64,000 bases of DNA. Source: CAXMQS01 sp964195995. Its GTDB lineage: Bacteria > Actinomycetota > Acidimicrobiia > Spongiisociales > JAOTWH01. Every line of letters begins with the position of its first letter. Position 1 is the first letter of the stretch. A program made the translations under genes and the position numbers. The notes below the pieces were generated by a model that was not told the DNA's origin, did not search any database, and worked only from the letters and a program-made list of their open reading frames with translations. Of this stretch, positions 18,549 to 27,683 are shown piece by piece. The DNA lies in NCBI GenBank assembly GCA_964195995.1, contig CAXMQS010000074.1, forward strand, positions 47,053-111,052, given 5' to 3'.

Positions 18549-20281
18549 GGACCCACCGAGTCGGCGAGCTCACGGCGGAATCAACAAACGTTCGGCTGGC
18601 GGGCTGGGTTGACAGCAGACGCGATCACGGTGGGGTCATCTTCTACGACCTGCGTGACTCATCTGGCATGCTGCAGGTGGTCGTTGATCCGGATGCCCAT
18701 CCCGAGCTGGCCGAGATCGCCCACAGCATCCGTCTGGAGTACTGCATCTCCGTATCTGGCCAACTGAGACCTCGACCAGAGGGCACCGTCAATCCTGATA
18801 TGGCAACGGGCGGGTTCGAGATGGCAGTTGACGAGCTGACCGTGCTGAGCGCGTCTGACGCGCTCCCGTTTCAGATCGACGACAGGGTCGAGGTCGACGA
18901 GGCGAAGCGCCTCGAGTATCGGTATCTGGACCTGCGCCGGCCGCAGATGGCAGCCAACCTCAGGGCCAGATCCAAGGCTGTTAGCGCCATCAGGCGCCAG
19001 ATGGACGACATGGGGTTCATGGAGGTGGAGACGCCAACGCTGATCCGCTCCACGCCCGAGGGCGCCCGCGACCTACTGGTGCCCAGTCGGCTGCGGCATG
19101 GCAACTTCTATGCGCTCCCGCAGAGTCCGCAGCTCTTCAAGCAGCTATTGATGATCTCGGGAGTGGATCGCTACTACCAGATAGCACGCTGCTATCGCGA
19201 TGAGGACACAAGGGCGGATCGCCAGATCGAGTTCACTCAGCTCGACATAGAAGGTGCCTTCTGGGGTCAGGACGATGTTCTCGTCGCCATCGAGCCCGCT
19301 GTCGCCTCCGCAACGGAGGCCGTTCGCGGAGTGCGTCCACAGACGCCCTTCCCCCGGATGACATGGCAGGAATCGATGAACCGTTTCGGCACCGATAAGC
19401 CAGACACTCGGTTCGGAATGGAACTCGTAGATCTGTCTGCAGCCTTCGCGGCGACTGAGTTCAAGGCGTTCTCGGGCGCGCTTGCCGACGGTGGCGTCGT
19501 CCGCGGCATCAACGCCGGTCCCCAGGAGTTGGCGCGATCCGGACTCGACAGCCTTGTGGAGACCGCCCAGGAGAAGGGGGCCAAGGGCCTTGTCTGGATG
19601 TTCGTCGAAGAGGACGGGTCGTTGCGTTCGCCGGTCGCCAAGTTCCTCGGCGACGACGAGAAGGTGGCGCTTCTCAAGATGCTGGCGGCGTCCAGCGGCG
19701 ACCTGTTGCTCATCGTTGCCGACAGAGCCCACGTCGCCGGGGCGGTTCTCGGCGACCTCCGATTACGGTTCGGTAAACCCGAATCGCACGACGAGCTGCG
19801 GTACCTGTGGGTTGTCGACTTCCCGGTATTCGAGCGCAATAGCAGCGGTGAGCTGACGCCGGCCCACCACCCGTTCACCGCTCCCGTCGATGTCGAGGAG
19901 ATGGCGACGGACCCGGCCAACGCCATCTCCAAGGCCTACGACCTCGTCGTCAACGGCATCGAGCTGGGATCCGGCAGCGTTCGAATCCACGACCCCGAAA
20001 CGCAGCGCAAGGTGTTCGAGGTGCTCGGTGTTAGCGATGAGTCTGTGGAAGCCAAGTTCGGGTGGTTCATGGAGGCGTTGCGCTACGGCACCCCGCCTCA
20101 CGCCGGTTTCGCCGTCGGCATCGACCGTCTTGTATCCATCCTGGCCAACGAGGAGAACATTCGCCAGGTGATGCCGTTTCCCAAGACGCAGAGCGGAGCC
20201 GATCCGCTGACCGGTGCCCCGACCGAAGTCGACGGTGCCCAGCTGGCGGAACTTGGCATCGAGCTGCTGGCGGAGGACTGA
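18533..20281 (+). CDS. aspS: Aspartyl-tRNA synthetase, predicted non-discriminating (Asp/Asn)
   Basis: Class IIb synthetase of bacterial type, 582 residues, with an N-terminal OB anticodon domain, motif 1 and 2 regions (ARCYRDEDTRADRQIEFTQLD), the bacterial GAD insertion and motif 3 (GFAVGIDRL). In the OB domain the stretch is SRRDHGG: His at position 32, where strictly Asp-specific bacterial enzymes carry Leu. His here is associated with enzymes that also charge tRNA-Asn, followed by GatCAB amidation. The one-base overlap TGATG links it to rarA. Confidence 0.95.
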   Translation: MADPVRTHRVGELTAESTNVRLAGWVDSRRDHGGVIFYDLRDSSGMLQVVVDPDAHPELAEIAHSIRLEYCISVSGQLRPRPEGTVNPDMATGGFEMAVDELTVLSASDALPFQIDDRVEVDEAKRLEYRYLDLRRPQMAANLRARSKAVSAIRRQMDDMGFMEVETPTLIRSTPEGARDLLVPSRLRHGNFYALPQSPQLFKQLLMISGVDRYYQIARCYRDEDTRADRQIEFTQLDIEGAFWGQDDVLVAIEPAVASATEAVRGVRPQTPFPRMTWQESMNRFGTDKPDTRFGMELVDLSAAFAATEFKAFSGALADGGVVRGINAGPQELARSGLDSLVETAQEKGAKGLVWMFVEEDGSLRSPVAKFLGDDEKVALLKMLAASSGDLLLIVADRAHVAGAVLGDLRLRFGKPESHDELRYLWVVDFPVFERNSSGELTPAHHPFTAPVDVEEMATDPANAISKAYDLVVNGIELGSGSVRIHDPETQRKVFEVLGVSDESVEAKFGWFMEALRYGTPPHAGFAVGIDRLVSILANEENIRQVMPFPKTQSGADPLTGAPTEVDGAQLAELGIELLAED

Positions 20282-21543
20282 TGGACGATCTATGGGCTGC
20301 CGAACGAACGGAGCGCCGCACCGCGGCTGCTCCATTGGCATCTCGAATGCGGCCTGGCTCGCTTGACGAGGTTGTTGGACAAGAGCATCTCCTGGGCGAG
20401 GGGTCCTCGTTTCGTTCCATGGTCGAGAGCGGCAAGCCTGTCTCGATGATCCTCTGGGGGCCTCCCGGATCCGGCAAGACGACCATCGCCCGCCTTGTCG
20501 CCGGTAGCGCCACGGCGGCGTTCGCGGCCCTCTCCGCTACGACCCACGGAGTGAAGGATGTGCGTCAGGTACTCGCCGACGCCGACCGTCGGCTCGGAGA
20601 GGACGGACGGCGGACCGTGCTGTTCCTCGACGAGATCCATCGGTTCACGAAGGCGCAACAGGATGCGCTGCTCCCAGGAGTGGAGGATGGAATCGTCATC
20701 CTGGTAGGGGCGACAACGGAGAATCCCTTCTTCGAGGTCAACTCGCCGCTGCTGAGCCGTTGCACCCTCTACCGACTGGAGGCCCTTGGGCCCGACGCCA
20801 TAGAGGAGGTTCTCGAGCGGGCAGAGGCCGGCCTCGAAGAGCGCCTCGTCGATCCTGAGGCGCGACGCCTGCTGGCCGAGCGGGTTGGCGGCGACGCCCG
20901 ACTTGCCCTCAACGCCCTCGAGGTCGCAGATGCCATCTCTGGAAAGGAACCGATCAGCGTTGCCGCCATCGAAGAAGCGCTGCAACGCCGGATCATCCGA
21001 TACGACAAGAAGGGTGATCAGCACTACGACGTGGTCTCGGCCTTCATCAAGTCGGTCCGCGGCTCCGACCCCGATGCGGCTCTCTACTGGCTGCACACCA
21101 TGCTCGAGGCTGGAGAGGATCCGGAGTTCATAGCCCGACGGATGATCATCCTGGCTTCTGAGGACATCGGCCTCGCCGACTCGGCCGCGGTGGGGGTGGC
21201 GGTCGACGCGGCTAGAGCTCTGGCCTATGTCGGTTTGCCCGAGGCTGGATACGCCCTCAGCCACGCCGCCGTTTACCTGGCAACGGCGCCCAAGTCCAAC
21301 TCGATCACCAAAGCGATGTCCGCTGCCAAGACGGCTGTGTACGAAACGGCGAGCGCGCAGGTGCCGGTTCACCTCAGGTCCAACGCCGACGATGGCTCCT
21401 ACCTCTATCCCCACGACTACCCGGGCGGCGTTGTCGATCAGCAATACCTGCCGGACGAGCTGGTGAATGCCCGGTTCTACCGACCACTCAGCCGTGGCGA
21501 CGAAGCTGCTCGCCACGAGGTTGGCGATCAAGCCACCGAGTAG
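20281..21543 (+). CDS. rarA: Replication-associated recombination protein A (RarA/MgsA)
   Basis: AAA+ ATPase of the clamp-loader clade acting at stalled replication forks. 420 residues with LDEVVGQEHLL, Walker A GPPGSGKTT, Walker B LFLDEIHRF, sensor GATTENPFFEVNSPLLSR, and the C-terminal tetramerisation domain. ATG 20281 shares its A with the aspS stop. The frame is open upstream inside aspS, but those codons are not RarA-like. Confidence 0.95.
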   Translation: MDDLWAAERTERRTAAAPLASRMRPGSLDEVVGQEHLLGEGSSFRSMVESGKPVSMILWGPPGSGKTTIARLVAGSATAAFAALSATTHGVKDVRQVLADADRRLGEDGRRTVLFLDEIHRFTKAQQDALLPGVEDGIVILVGATTENPFFEVNSPLLSRCTLYRLEALGPDAIEEVLERAEAGLEERLVDPEARRLLAERVGGDARLALNALEVADAISGKEPISVAAIEEALQRRIIRYDKKGDQHYDVVSAFIKSVRGSDPDAALYWLHTMLEAGEDPEFIARRMIILASEDIGLADSAAVGVAVDAARALAYVGLPEAGYALSHAAVYLATAPKSNSITKAMSAAKTAVYETASAQVPVHLRSNADDGSYLYPHDYPGGVVDQQYLPDELVNARFYRPLSRGDEAARHEVGDQATE

Positions 21544-21553
21544 CCTCGGCGCC

Positions 21554-21751
21554 ATGCTTCTGCGATTGCGTTGGATGAGCTTGGGGATGATCTTGGCGCT
21601 GTGCGGCAGCGCCATTGTCGTTACTCGAATGGTGAGGATGAGGGAGCGCTTCACGCCAGCGAACCTCAGGCGTGTCGCCGCCTCGACAAGCGCTGATGGT
21701 CTGGACTGGGCAGCGGGTCGCCTGCGAGGGAGCACTACGCCCCAGGGCTAA
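21554..21751 (+). CDS. Small single-pass membrane protein between rarA and alaS
   Basis: 65 residues: a basic start (MLLRLRW), one hydrophobic helix (about 8-25), then a basic cytoplasmic tail with RERFTPANLRR. Many actinobacteria encode a protein of this plan at exactly this spot (DUF6167-like, with a TP-x-x-L motif after the helix); I assign it by position and layout, not by a search. No function is known. The frame is open upstream from 21467, but ATG 21554 after the rarA stop fits the layout. It ends 14 bases before alaS. Confidence 0.6.
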   Translation: MLLRLRWMSLGMILALCGSAIVVTRMVRMRERFTPANLRRVAASTSADGLDWAAGRLRGSTTPQG

Positions 21752-21764
21752 CCTTCCTTCGATC

Positions 21765-24383
21765 ATGGACGCCAATTCCATTCGGCGCGAGTTCCTGAAC
21801 TTCTTTGAGCAGCGCGACCACACCGTCGTGCCGAGTTCTTCATTGATCCCGGTTGACCCGACACTGCTGCTCACCAATGCCGGCATGGTGCAGTTCAAGC
21901 CCTACTTCCTCGGTGACGAGGACCCGCCATACAAGAGAGCTGTGACCGCGCAGAAAGCGTTTCGCACCGAGGACATAGACATCATCGGAACGACTGCGAG
22001 CCACTTCACCTTCTTCGAGATGCTCGGCAACTTCAGTTTCGGCGACTACTTCAAGGAGAAGGCCATTCCGTGGTCCTATGAGTTCGTCACTGAGGTCCTT
22101 GGGATCGACCCCGAGCGGTTGTGGTTCACGGTTTATGAAACCGACGACGAGGCAGAGGAGATCTGGATTGACGGCGTTGGCGTGCCGCGCCAGCGGGTGC
22201 AGCGTGGCGGCCAGGACAACTTCTGGCAGATGGGAGTCGCTGGTCCCTGCGGGCCGTCTTCTGAGCTCTTCGTCGACCTCGGAGCCGAGCGCGGCGAGGA
22301 AGGCGGGCCCATCGGCGGCAGCGAGAGCCGGTACGTCGAGATATGGAACCTCGTCTTCATGCAGAACATCCAAGATGAGCCTTATCACGTCGTTGGCGAT
22401 CTCCCTGCCCGCAACATCGACACCGGCATGGGGCTGGAACGCGTCGCGATGGTGCTCCAGAACGCCGCTTCGTCGTTCGAGACTGACGCGGTGCTGCCGG
22501 TGTTGGAGGCCGCGGAGCAAGGCACCGGAACGCGCTACCACGAGTCAGAACAGACCGATGTTGGCCTGCGAATACTGGCAGACCACGGAAGGGCCATGAG
22601 CTTTCTCATCGGCGATGGTGTCGTTCCTTCGAACCAGGGCCGCGGCTACGTGCTCCGTCGCATCCTGCGCCGGGCCGTGCGCATCGCGTACTCGATGGGG
22701 TCGACGGAGGCCATCACATCATCCCTGATCGATGCCACCATCGAGGTCATGGAAGCGGCTCGACCCGAGTTGACCGCCCAGCGCGACTTCATCGTTGAGC
22801 TGGCTGAGAGGGAGGAGTGGAGCTTTCGTAGGACGCTGGAAGCGGGCTCGAGCCTCCTCGACACCGAGCTGGATGGTCTCGGAGGTGAGGATCATCTCTC
22901 GGGTGACGTGGCCTTCAAGCTTCACGACACATTCGGGTTTCCCATCGAGCTGACGTCCGAGATCGTCGCCGAGAGGGGTATCACCGTAGATGTCGCCGCC
23001 TTCGAAGCCCTCATGGAGCAACAGCGGACGAGAGCGCGGGCCGCCTGGAAGGGCGGTGCCACCTCGGACGAAGCGGGGGAGTACCGCCACTTACTAGACG
23101 ATGTCGGCCCGAGCGATTTCGTTGGATACGAACTTGAAGACACTGCTGGTCGCATCCTTGCGGTTCTCCGCGATGGCGAAGCTGTTGCCGTCGCTGAAGA
23201 GGGACAGGACGTTGAGCTGTTCCTCGACCGTACGCCCTTCTACGCAGAGGCCGGAGGCCAGGTTGGAGACACCGGCACCATCGTTACCGCAACCGGCAGC
23301 TTCACCGTGACAGACACCAAGTTTCCGTTGCCAGGGCTCAACGGTCACATCGGCAAGGTCACGAACGGCACGATCGAGGTCGGACAGGACGCCGAAGCCA
23401 ACATCGATGGAGCGAGGCGTGAGCTCATCCGCAAGAGCCATACCGGCACCCACGTTCTCCACTGGGCCCTGCGCGACGTCCTCGGAGGCCATGTTCAACA
23501 GGCCGGCTCACTGGTCGGGGACGGCCGTTTTCGCTTTGACTTCAGTCACTTCGCGGCGCCGACTCCCGAAGAGATAGCCGAGGTCGAGCGCCGCGCCAAC
23601 GACAGGATCTTCGAGAATGCTCGGGTGAATGCCTTCGAGACCTCCAAGAAGGAGGCTCAGGACCTCGGCGCCCTTGCGTTCTTTGGTGACAAGTACGGGG
23701 AACGAGTCCGAGTCGTCGAAGTCGGCAAGTTCTCTCGCGAGCTTTGTGGGGGGACCCATGTGAGGTCTGCCGGCCAGATCGGCCCAGTTGTCGTTGTCAG
23801 CGAGGGCTCCATCGGCTCCAACATGCGTCGCGTCGAGGCCCTGACAGGATCTGTCGCTTTTCAGCGTCTTGCCCGGTGGCGTCGACAGCTCGAAGGAGTG
23901 GCGGCGACGCTGGGAGCCCCAGCCGACGACGCCGCCGACGCTGTTGCCGCGCTAGCCAGGCGCTCCAAGGAACAAGAGGCAAGACTGGCGTCGTTCGAGG
24001 ACAGCAGTCGCGCTACCACCGCCGCGGCACTCGTTGAGCAGGCGGAGGACGTCGGAGGGTTCCGTGTCGTGGTGGCTTCTGTTCCCGGCCTGTCGCCCGA
24101 CGAGCTGCGTTCTCTGACCATGGCTGTTCGCGAGCGTCTCGAGGGCGGCGTCGCGGTGCTTGGGTCGGAGTTCGAGGGCAAGGGAGGGCTGGTCGCCGCG
24201 GTGTCACCGCAGCTGCATGAGCGCGGGTTGGCTGCCGGAGACCTCATCGCCGACGCAGCCGCCGCTCTCGGCGGAGGGGGCTCGCGGGACCCCGACTTGG
24301 CGCAGGCAGGCGGACCAAATGGCAGCCAGATCGAGGAGGCGCTCGCCATAGCTAAGGCGGCGGTGTTGAGTGCCGTTGGTTGA
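21765..24383 (+). CDS. alaS: Alanyl-tRNA synthetase
   Basis: Full-length class II synthetase, 872 residues. Start MDANSIRREFLNFFEQRDH; aminoacylation core with FFEMLGNFSFGDYF and GNIDTGMGLER-type motif (RNIDTGMGLER); editing domain with HTGTH and CGGTH, which supply its zinc ligands; C-terminal oligomerisation region. ATG 21765 is chosen over upstream in-frame codons because it gives the family N-terminus. Confidence 0.97.
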   Translation: MDANSIRREFLNFFEQRDHTVVPSSSLIPVDPTLLLTNAGMVQFKPYFLGDEDPPYKRAVTAQKAFRTEDIDIIGTTASHFTFFEMLGNFSFGDYFKEKAIPWSYEFVTEVLGIDPERLWFTVYETDDEAEEIWIDGVGVPRQRVQRGGQDNFWQMGVAGPCGPSSELFVDLGAERGEEGGPIGGSESRYVEIWNLVFMQNIQDEPYHVVGDLPARNIDTGMGLERVAMVLQNAASSFETDAVLPVLEAAEQGTGTRYHESEQTDVGLRILADHGRAMSFLIGDGVVPSNQGRGYVLRRILRRAVRIAYSMGSTEAITSSLIDATIEVMEAARPELTAQRDFIVELAEREEWSFRRTLEAGSSLLDTELDGLGGEDHLSGDVAFKLHDTFGFPIELTSEIVAERGITVDVAAFEALMEQQRTRARAAWKGGATSDEAGEYRHLLDDVGPSDFVGYELEDTAGRILAVLRDGEAVAVAEEGQDVELFLDRTPFYAEAGGQVGDTGTIVTATGSFTVTDTKFPLPGLNGHIGKVTNGTIEVGQDAEANIDGARRELIRKSHTGTHVLHWALRDVLGGHVQQAGSLVGDGRFRFDFSHFAAPTPEEIAEVERRANDRIFENARVNAFETSKKEAQDLGALAFFGDKYGERVRVVEVGKFSRELCGGTHVRSAGQIGPVVVVSEGSIGSNMRRVEALTGSVAFQRLARWRRQLEGVAATLGAPADDAADAVAALARRSKEQEARLASFEDSSRATTAAALVEQAEDVGGFRVVVASVPGLSPDELRSLTMAVRERLEGGVAVLGSEFEGKGGLVAAVSPQLHERGLAAGDLIADAAAALGGGGSRDPDLAQAGGPNGSQIEEALAIAKAAVLSAVG

Positions 24384-24789
24384 TCGAGTTCTTGGGCTCG
24401 ACTATGGGGAACGCCGGGTTGGTGTCGCCGTCTCTGACGGACTCGGACTGACGGCTCAGCCGCATTCGGTGATCGATCGTGCTCAAATGGACCTGGGAAA
24501 GGCGCTTGCCGAGATCATCGCCGAGTACGAGATCAAGCGGGTCGTTGTCGGCCTGCCGGTCAGCCTCTCGGGGTCTGAAGGCGAGGTCGCGGCGCGAGCC
24601 AGGGCGTTCGCCGCCGAAGTTGCGGATCTCACAGGGCTCGGGGTCGAGATGTACGACGAGCGATTCACGTCTGTCGAGGCGGAGCGAGTGTTGCTCGAGG
24701 CAGGGGCAAGACGCTCTCGGCGCAAGTCGGTTCGTGACAAGCTGGCTGCAAGCGTCATGCTCCAGGGCTATCTGGACTCCGCAAGATGA
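24370..24789 (+). CDS. ruvX: Putative pre-16S rRNA nuclease / RuvX (YqgF)
   Basis: 139-residue RNase H-fold protein. LGLDYGERRVGVAVSD carries the first catalytic Asp, VVGLPVSLSGSEG and YDERFTS follow, and the C-terminal KLAAS helix closes the fold. The E. coli homologue matures 16S rRNA 5' ends; a junction resolvase role has also been proposed. GTG start inside the last 14 bases of alaS; ATGA overlap with mltG. Confidence 0.93.
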   Translation: MPLVDRVLGLDYGERRVGVAVSDGLGLTAQPHSVIDRAQMDLGKALAEIIAEYEIKRVVVGLPVSLSGSEGEVAARARAFAAEVADLTGLGVEMYDERFTSVEAERVLLEAGARRSRRKSVRDKLAASVMLQGYLDSAR

Positions 24790-25925
24790 GCGATGACTGG
24801 ATAGGACAGCCACCGAGCGAGGAGTGGCTGCGGCGCCAAGCGCTGCAGCCTTCCGAGCCTCCTCCACTGCGGGGTCCGGTGCCCATCATGGTCGGCGTTG
24901 CCATCGCAGTGATTGCGGTTGGCGCCGCGGTCCTATTCGCGGGAAGGCTGGGAGACAGGGTGGCGTCCGCGCTCGACGACGGCACCGCAACTATCGCTCC
25001 AGGCGAGGAGGTCGTCGTCGTCGTTCCACAAGGAGCTTCGGCATCGGCGATCGGCGACCAGCTCGAAGGAGCAGGAGTGGTGCCATCGGCGTCGGACTTC
25101 GAGACGCGAGTTGCTCAGCGTCAGCTGGCACCGGCCCTCAAGGCAGGGACCTTCAATCTGGTAACTGGTATGGAGCTCGACGCGGTGATAGACATCTTGG
25201 CGTCAGGCGCCAGCGCTGAGTTCCGGCTCACGGTGATCGAGGGCCTGACGCTCGATGAGATGCTGGTAGTGATAGCAGAGTCTTCGGAGGCGACGACGGA
25301 TGAGTTGGAAGCTGCTCTCCTCGACGGATCTGTGACGACTGCCATCCTCGATGTCCAGCCGTCCGATCTCCGAGGTTGGGAGGGCTTGCTCTTCCCTGAC
25401 ACCTACGCCTTCACCCCCGACGCGACCGGCGCACAGATCCTGCAGCGCATGGCGGACACGATGGCGTCGCGTGTGGCCTCTGTCGACTGGTCGCGGCTCG
25501 AGTCGCTTGGGGTGACTCAATACGAGGCGATCATCATCGCGTCCTTGATCGAGGAGGAGGTGCTGGTTGAGGAGGAGCGCCCGATCGTTTCCAGTGTCAT
25601 CTACAACCGCCTGGAGAACGGCTGGCAGCTACAGATCGACGCCACCGTTCAGTACGCCCTTCCTGAGCGCAAACCGGCTCTGTCGTTTGCCGATCTTGAG
25701 GTCGATTCTCCGTACAACACCTACCGGAACCCCGGCCTCCCGCCGACGCCGATAGCCGGTGTTCGTCTCACCTCTCTTCAAGCTGCCGCCGAGCCTGCTG
25801 AAACCGGTTTCTTCTATTACGTCCTGACATCTCTAGATGGGACACACAGCTTCGCCGAGACCGAGGCTGAGTTCACCAGCCTCAAGGAGCAGGCACGTCG
25901 CGACGGGGTTCTTCCCGGTTCGTAA
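24786..25925 (+). CDS. mltG: Endolytic murein transglycosylase MltG
   Basis: Membrane-anchored enzyme that cuts nascent glycan strands. 379 residues: a short cytoplasmic N-terminus, one transmembrane helix (about 35-58), a LysM-like subdomain and the YceG domain with the catalytic Glu in IIASLIEEE, then YNRLENGWQLQ, SPYNTYRNPGLPPTPI and FFYYV. The next gene in Mycobacterium is aroE; here the type IV pilus operon follows. Confidence 0.94.
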   Translation: MSDDWIGQPPSEEWLRRQALQPSEPPPLRGPVPIMVGVAIAVIAVGAAVLFAGRLGDRVASALDDGTATIAPGEEVVVVVPQGASASAIGDQLEGAGVVPSASDFETRVAQRQLAPALKAGTFNLVTGMELDAVIDILASGASAEFRLTVIEGLTLDEMLVVIAESSEATTDELEAALLDGSVTTAILDVQPSDLRGWEGLLFPDTYAFTPDATGAQILQRMADTMASRVASVDWSRLESLGVTQYEAIIIASLIEEEVLVEEERPIVSSVIYNRLENGWQLQIDATVQYALPERKPALSFADLEVDSPYNTYRNPGLPPTPIAGVRLTSLQAAAEPAETGFFYYVLTSLDGTHSFAETEAEFTSLKEQARRDGVLPGS

Positions 25926-26013
25926 CACAAATCTGGGGTAACCGAAGGTACTCAAGGCAGCTACCAAGCGTGCCGACATTCCTGTTACTGAGACCCCCGG
26001 AGGAGCCAGAATC

Positions 26014-27681
26014 GTGACAAGCGATGCCCGTCACTTGGGCACAATGTTGCTTGAAGAGGGCCTGCTCACGCGAGAGCAGCTTGACCAAGCCGTGTCGTTG
26101 CAGACCGAGAGCGGACTACCCCTCGGGCGCGTTCTTGTTGACGAAGGACTGATCGAAGAAGCCGCTCTCGTTCAAGTCCTGGCACGCCAGATTGGCCTCG
26201 AGTACGTCGACCTCAGCGACGTTCAGATGGACCCGGCCGCGGGTGCACTTGTACCCGACTACCTCGCAGACCGCTACAGCGCGGTGCCCATCGGCTTCGA
26301 CGAGGACGGCAGGCTGATAGTGGCGATGGCCGATCCGGCCAATGTTCTCGCGATCGACGACATTCGCGCCGTTAGCGGCTGCGAAGTTGTACCCAAGGTG
26401 GCAACGCGTTCTGGAGTCGAAGACGCGATCAGGCGCCTCGGTTCCTTTGGCTCGGATGTAGCCGACCTCGCCGAACTCGCGATTGGTGACCAGGACGATG
26501 TCGGCGACATCGAGGGCATCGAGGCCGCCGTCGAAGAGGCGCCGGTCGTCAAGCTGATGAACACCCTCATCACCCGGGGCATCAACGAGAGGGCCTCGGA
26601 CATTCACATCGAGCCGGGGGAGAAGGACCTGCGGGTCCGTTTCCGTATCGACGGAGTGCTGTCCGAGGTAATGAGCACTCCGCGCGCCATTTCCAATGCT
26701 GTGGTGAGCCGCCTCAAGATCATGGCAGACCTCAACATCGCCGAGCGTCGCGTTCCACAGGATGGACGCGTCAGCCTTCGAGTCGGCGGGCGACCGATCG
26801 ACCTGCGCGTGGCGACCCTGCCGACGATGTACGGCGAGAAGGTGGTGCTCAGGATCCTCGATAAGTCGGACTCTGTTGCCAAGCTCGAGGACCTGGGATT
26901 CCTTCCTCAGACGCTGGAGCGCTTCGAGAGCTCATATAGCAAGCCGTACGGAGCCATCCTGGTGACCGGGCCTACGGGCTCCGGCAAGACGACGACCCTG
27001 TACTCCACGCTCGCTGTGCTCAATCAGCCCGATGTCAACATCATCACCGTCGAGGATCCTGTCGAGTATCGGCTTGCGGGAATCACACAGGTTCAGGTGA
27101 ACCGCAAAGCGGGACTCCTGTTCTCGACAGCCTTGAAGTCGATACTGCGTTCCGACCCCGACATCGTCCTGGTTGGCGAGATCCGCGATGCCGAAACAGC
27201 TCAGATAGCTGTTGAGGCGGCCCTCACCGGTCACTTGGTCATGTCAACGCTGCACACCAACGACGCTGCCTCGAGCATCGGCCGCCTGATCGAGATGGGC
27301 GTCGAGCCTTATCTCGTCAGCTCGTCTGTTGACTGCATCGTTGCTCAGCGGCTCGCTCGTCGTCTCTGCGAGAAGTGCAAAGAGGCATACACCTCGACCC
27401 CTGAGGAGATGCATGTGCTCGGCATGGACAGCGCCAAGGAGCTGTATCGGGCAGAGGGCTGTGCCAGCTGCTCCACCACGGGCTACCGGGGCCGGCTTGC
27501 CATCAACGAGGTCATGCTCATGAGCGAAGAGATTCAGCGCATGGCCGTTGACCATCGCCCTTCTGACGAGATCAAGAAGGTTGCTATCGAACAGGACATG
27601 CTGACTCTTCGCGAAGACGGCCTCGAGAAGGTACGCCTCGGAATGACAACGCTGGACGAAGTCCTGCGGGTGGTGGCGTAG
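26014..27681 (+). CDS. pilB: Type IV pilus assembly ATPase PilB
   Basis: Cytoplasmic hexameric motor that extends the pilus. 555 residues: an N-terminal MshEN/T2SSE-N domain (1-150) in which RHLGTMLLEEG and PLGRVLVDEG form the paired motifs that bind c-di-GMP in MshE-type ATPases; Walker A GPTGSGKTTT near 319-328; Asp box; Walker B DIVLVGEIRD; and a tetracysteine zinc site (CEKC ... CASC). GTG start with GGAGGAG upstream. First gene of the pilus operon; the 88 bases before it probably hold its promoter, but I see no clear boxes. Confidence 0.96.
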   Translation: MTSDARHLGTMLLEEGLLTREQLDQAVSLQTESGLPLGRVLVDEGLIEEAALVQVLARQIGLEYVDLSDVQMDPAAGALVPDYLADRYSAVPIGFDEDGRLIVAMADPANVLAIDDIRAVSGCEVVPKVATRSGVEDAIRRLGSFGSDVADLAELAIGDQDDVGDIEGIEAAVEEAPVVKLMNTLITRGINERASDIHIEPGEKDLRVRFRIDGVLSEVMSTPRAISNAVVSRLKIMADLNIAERRVPQDGRVSLRVGGRPIDLRVATLPTMYGEKVVLRILDKSDSVAKLEDLGFLPQTLERFESSYSKPYGAILVTGPTGSGKTTTLYSTLAVLNQPDVNIITVEDPVEYRLAGITQVQVNRKAGLLFSTALKSILRSDPDIVLVGEIRDAETAQIAVEAALTGHLVMSTLHTNDAASSIGRLIEMGVEPYLVSSSVDCIVAQRLARRLCEKCKEAYTSTPEEMHVLGMDSAKELYRAEGCASCSTTGYRGRLAINEVMLMSEEIQRMAVDHRPSDEIKKVAIEQDMLTLREDGLEKVRLGMTTLDEVLRVVA

Positions 27682-27683
27682 CA

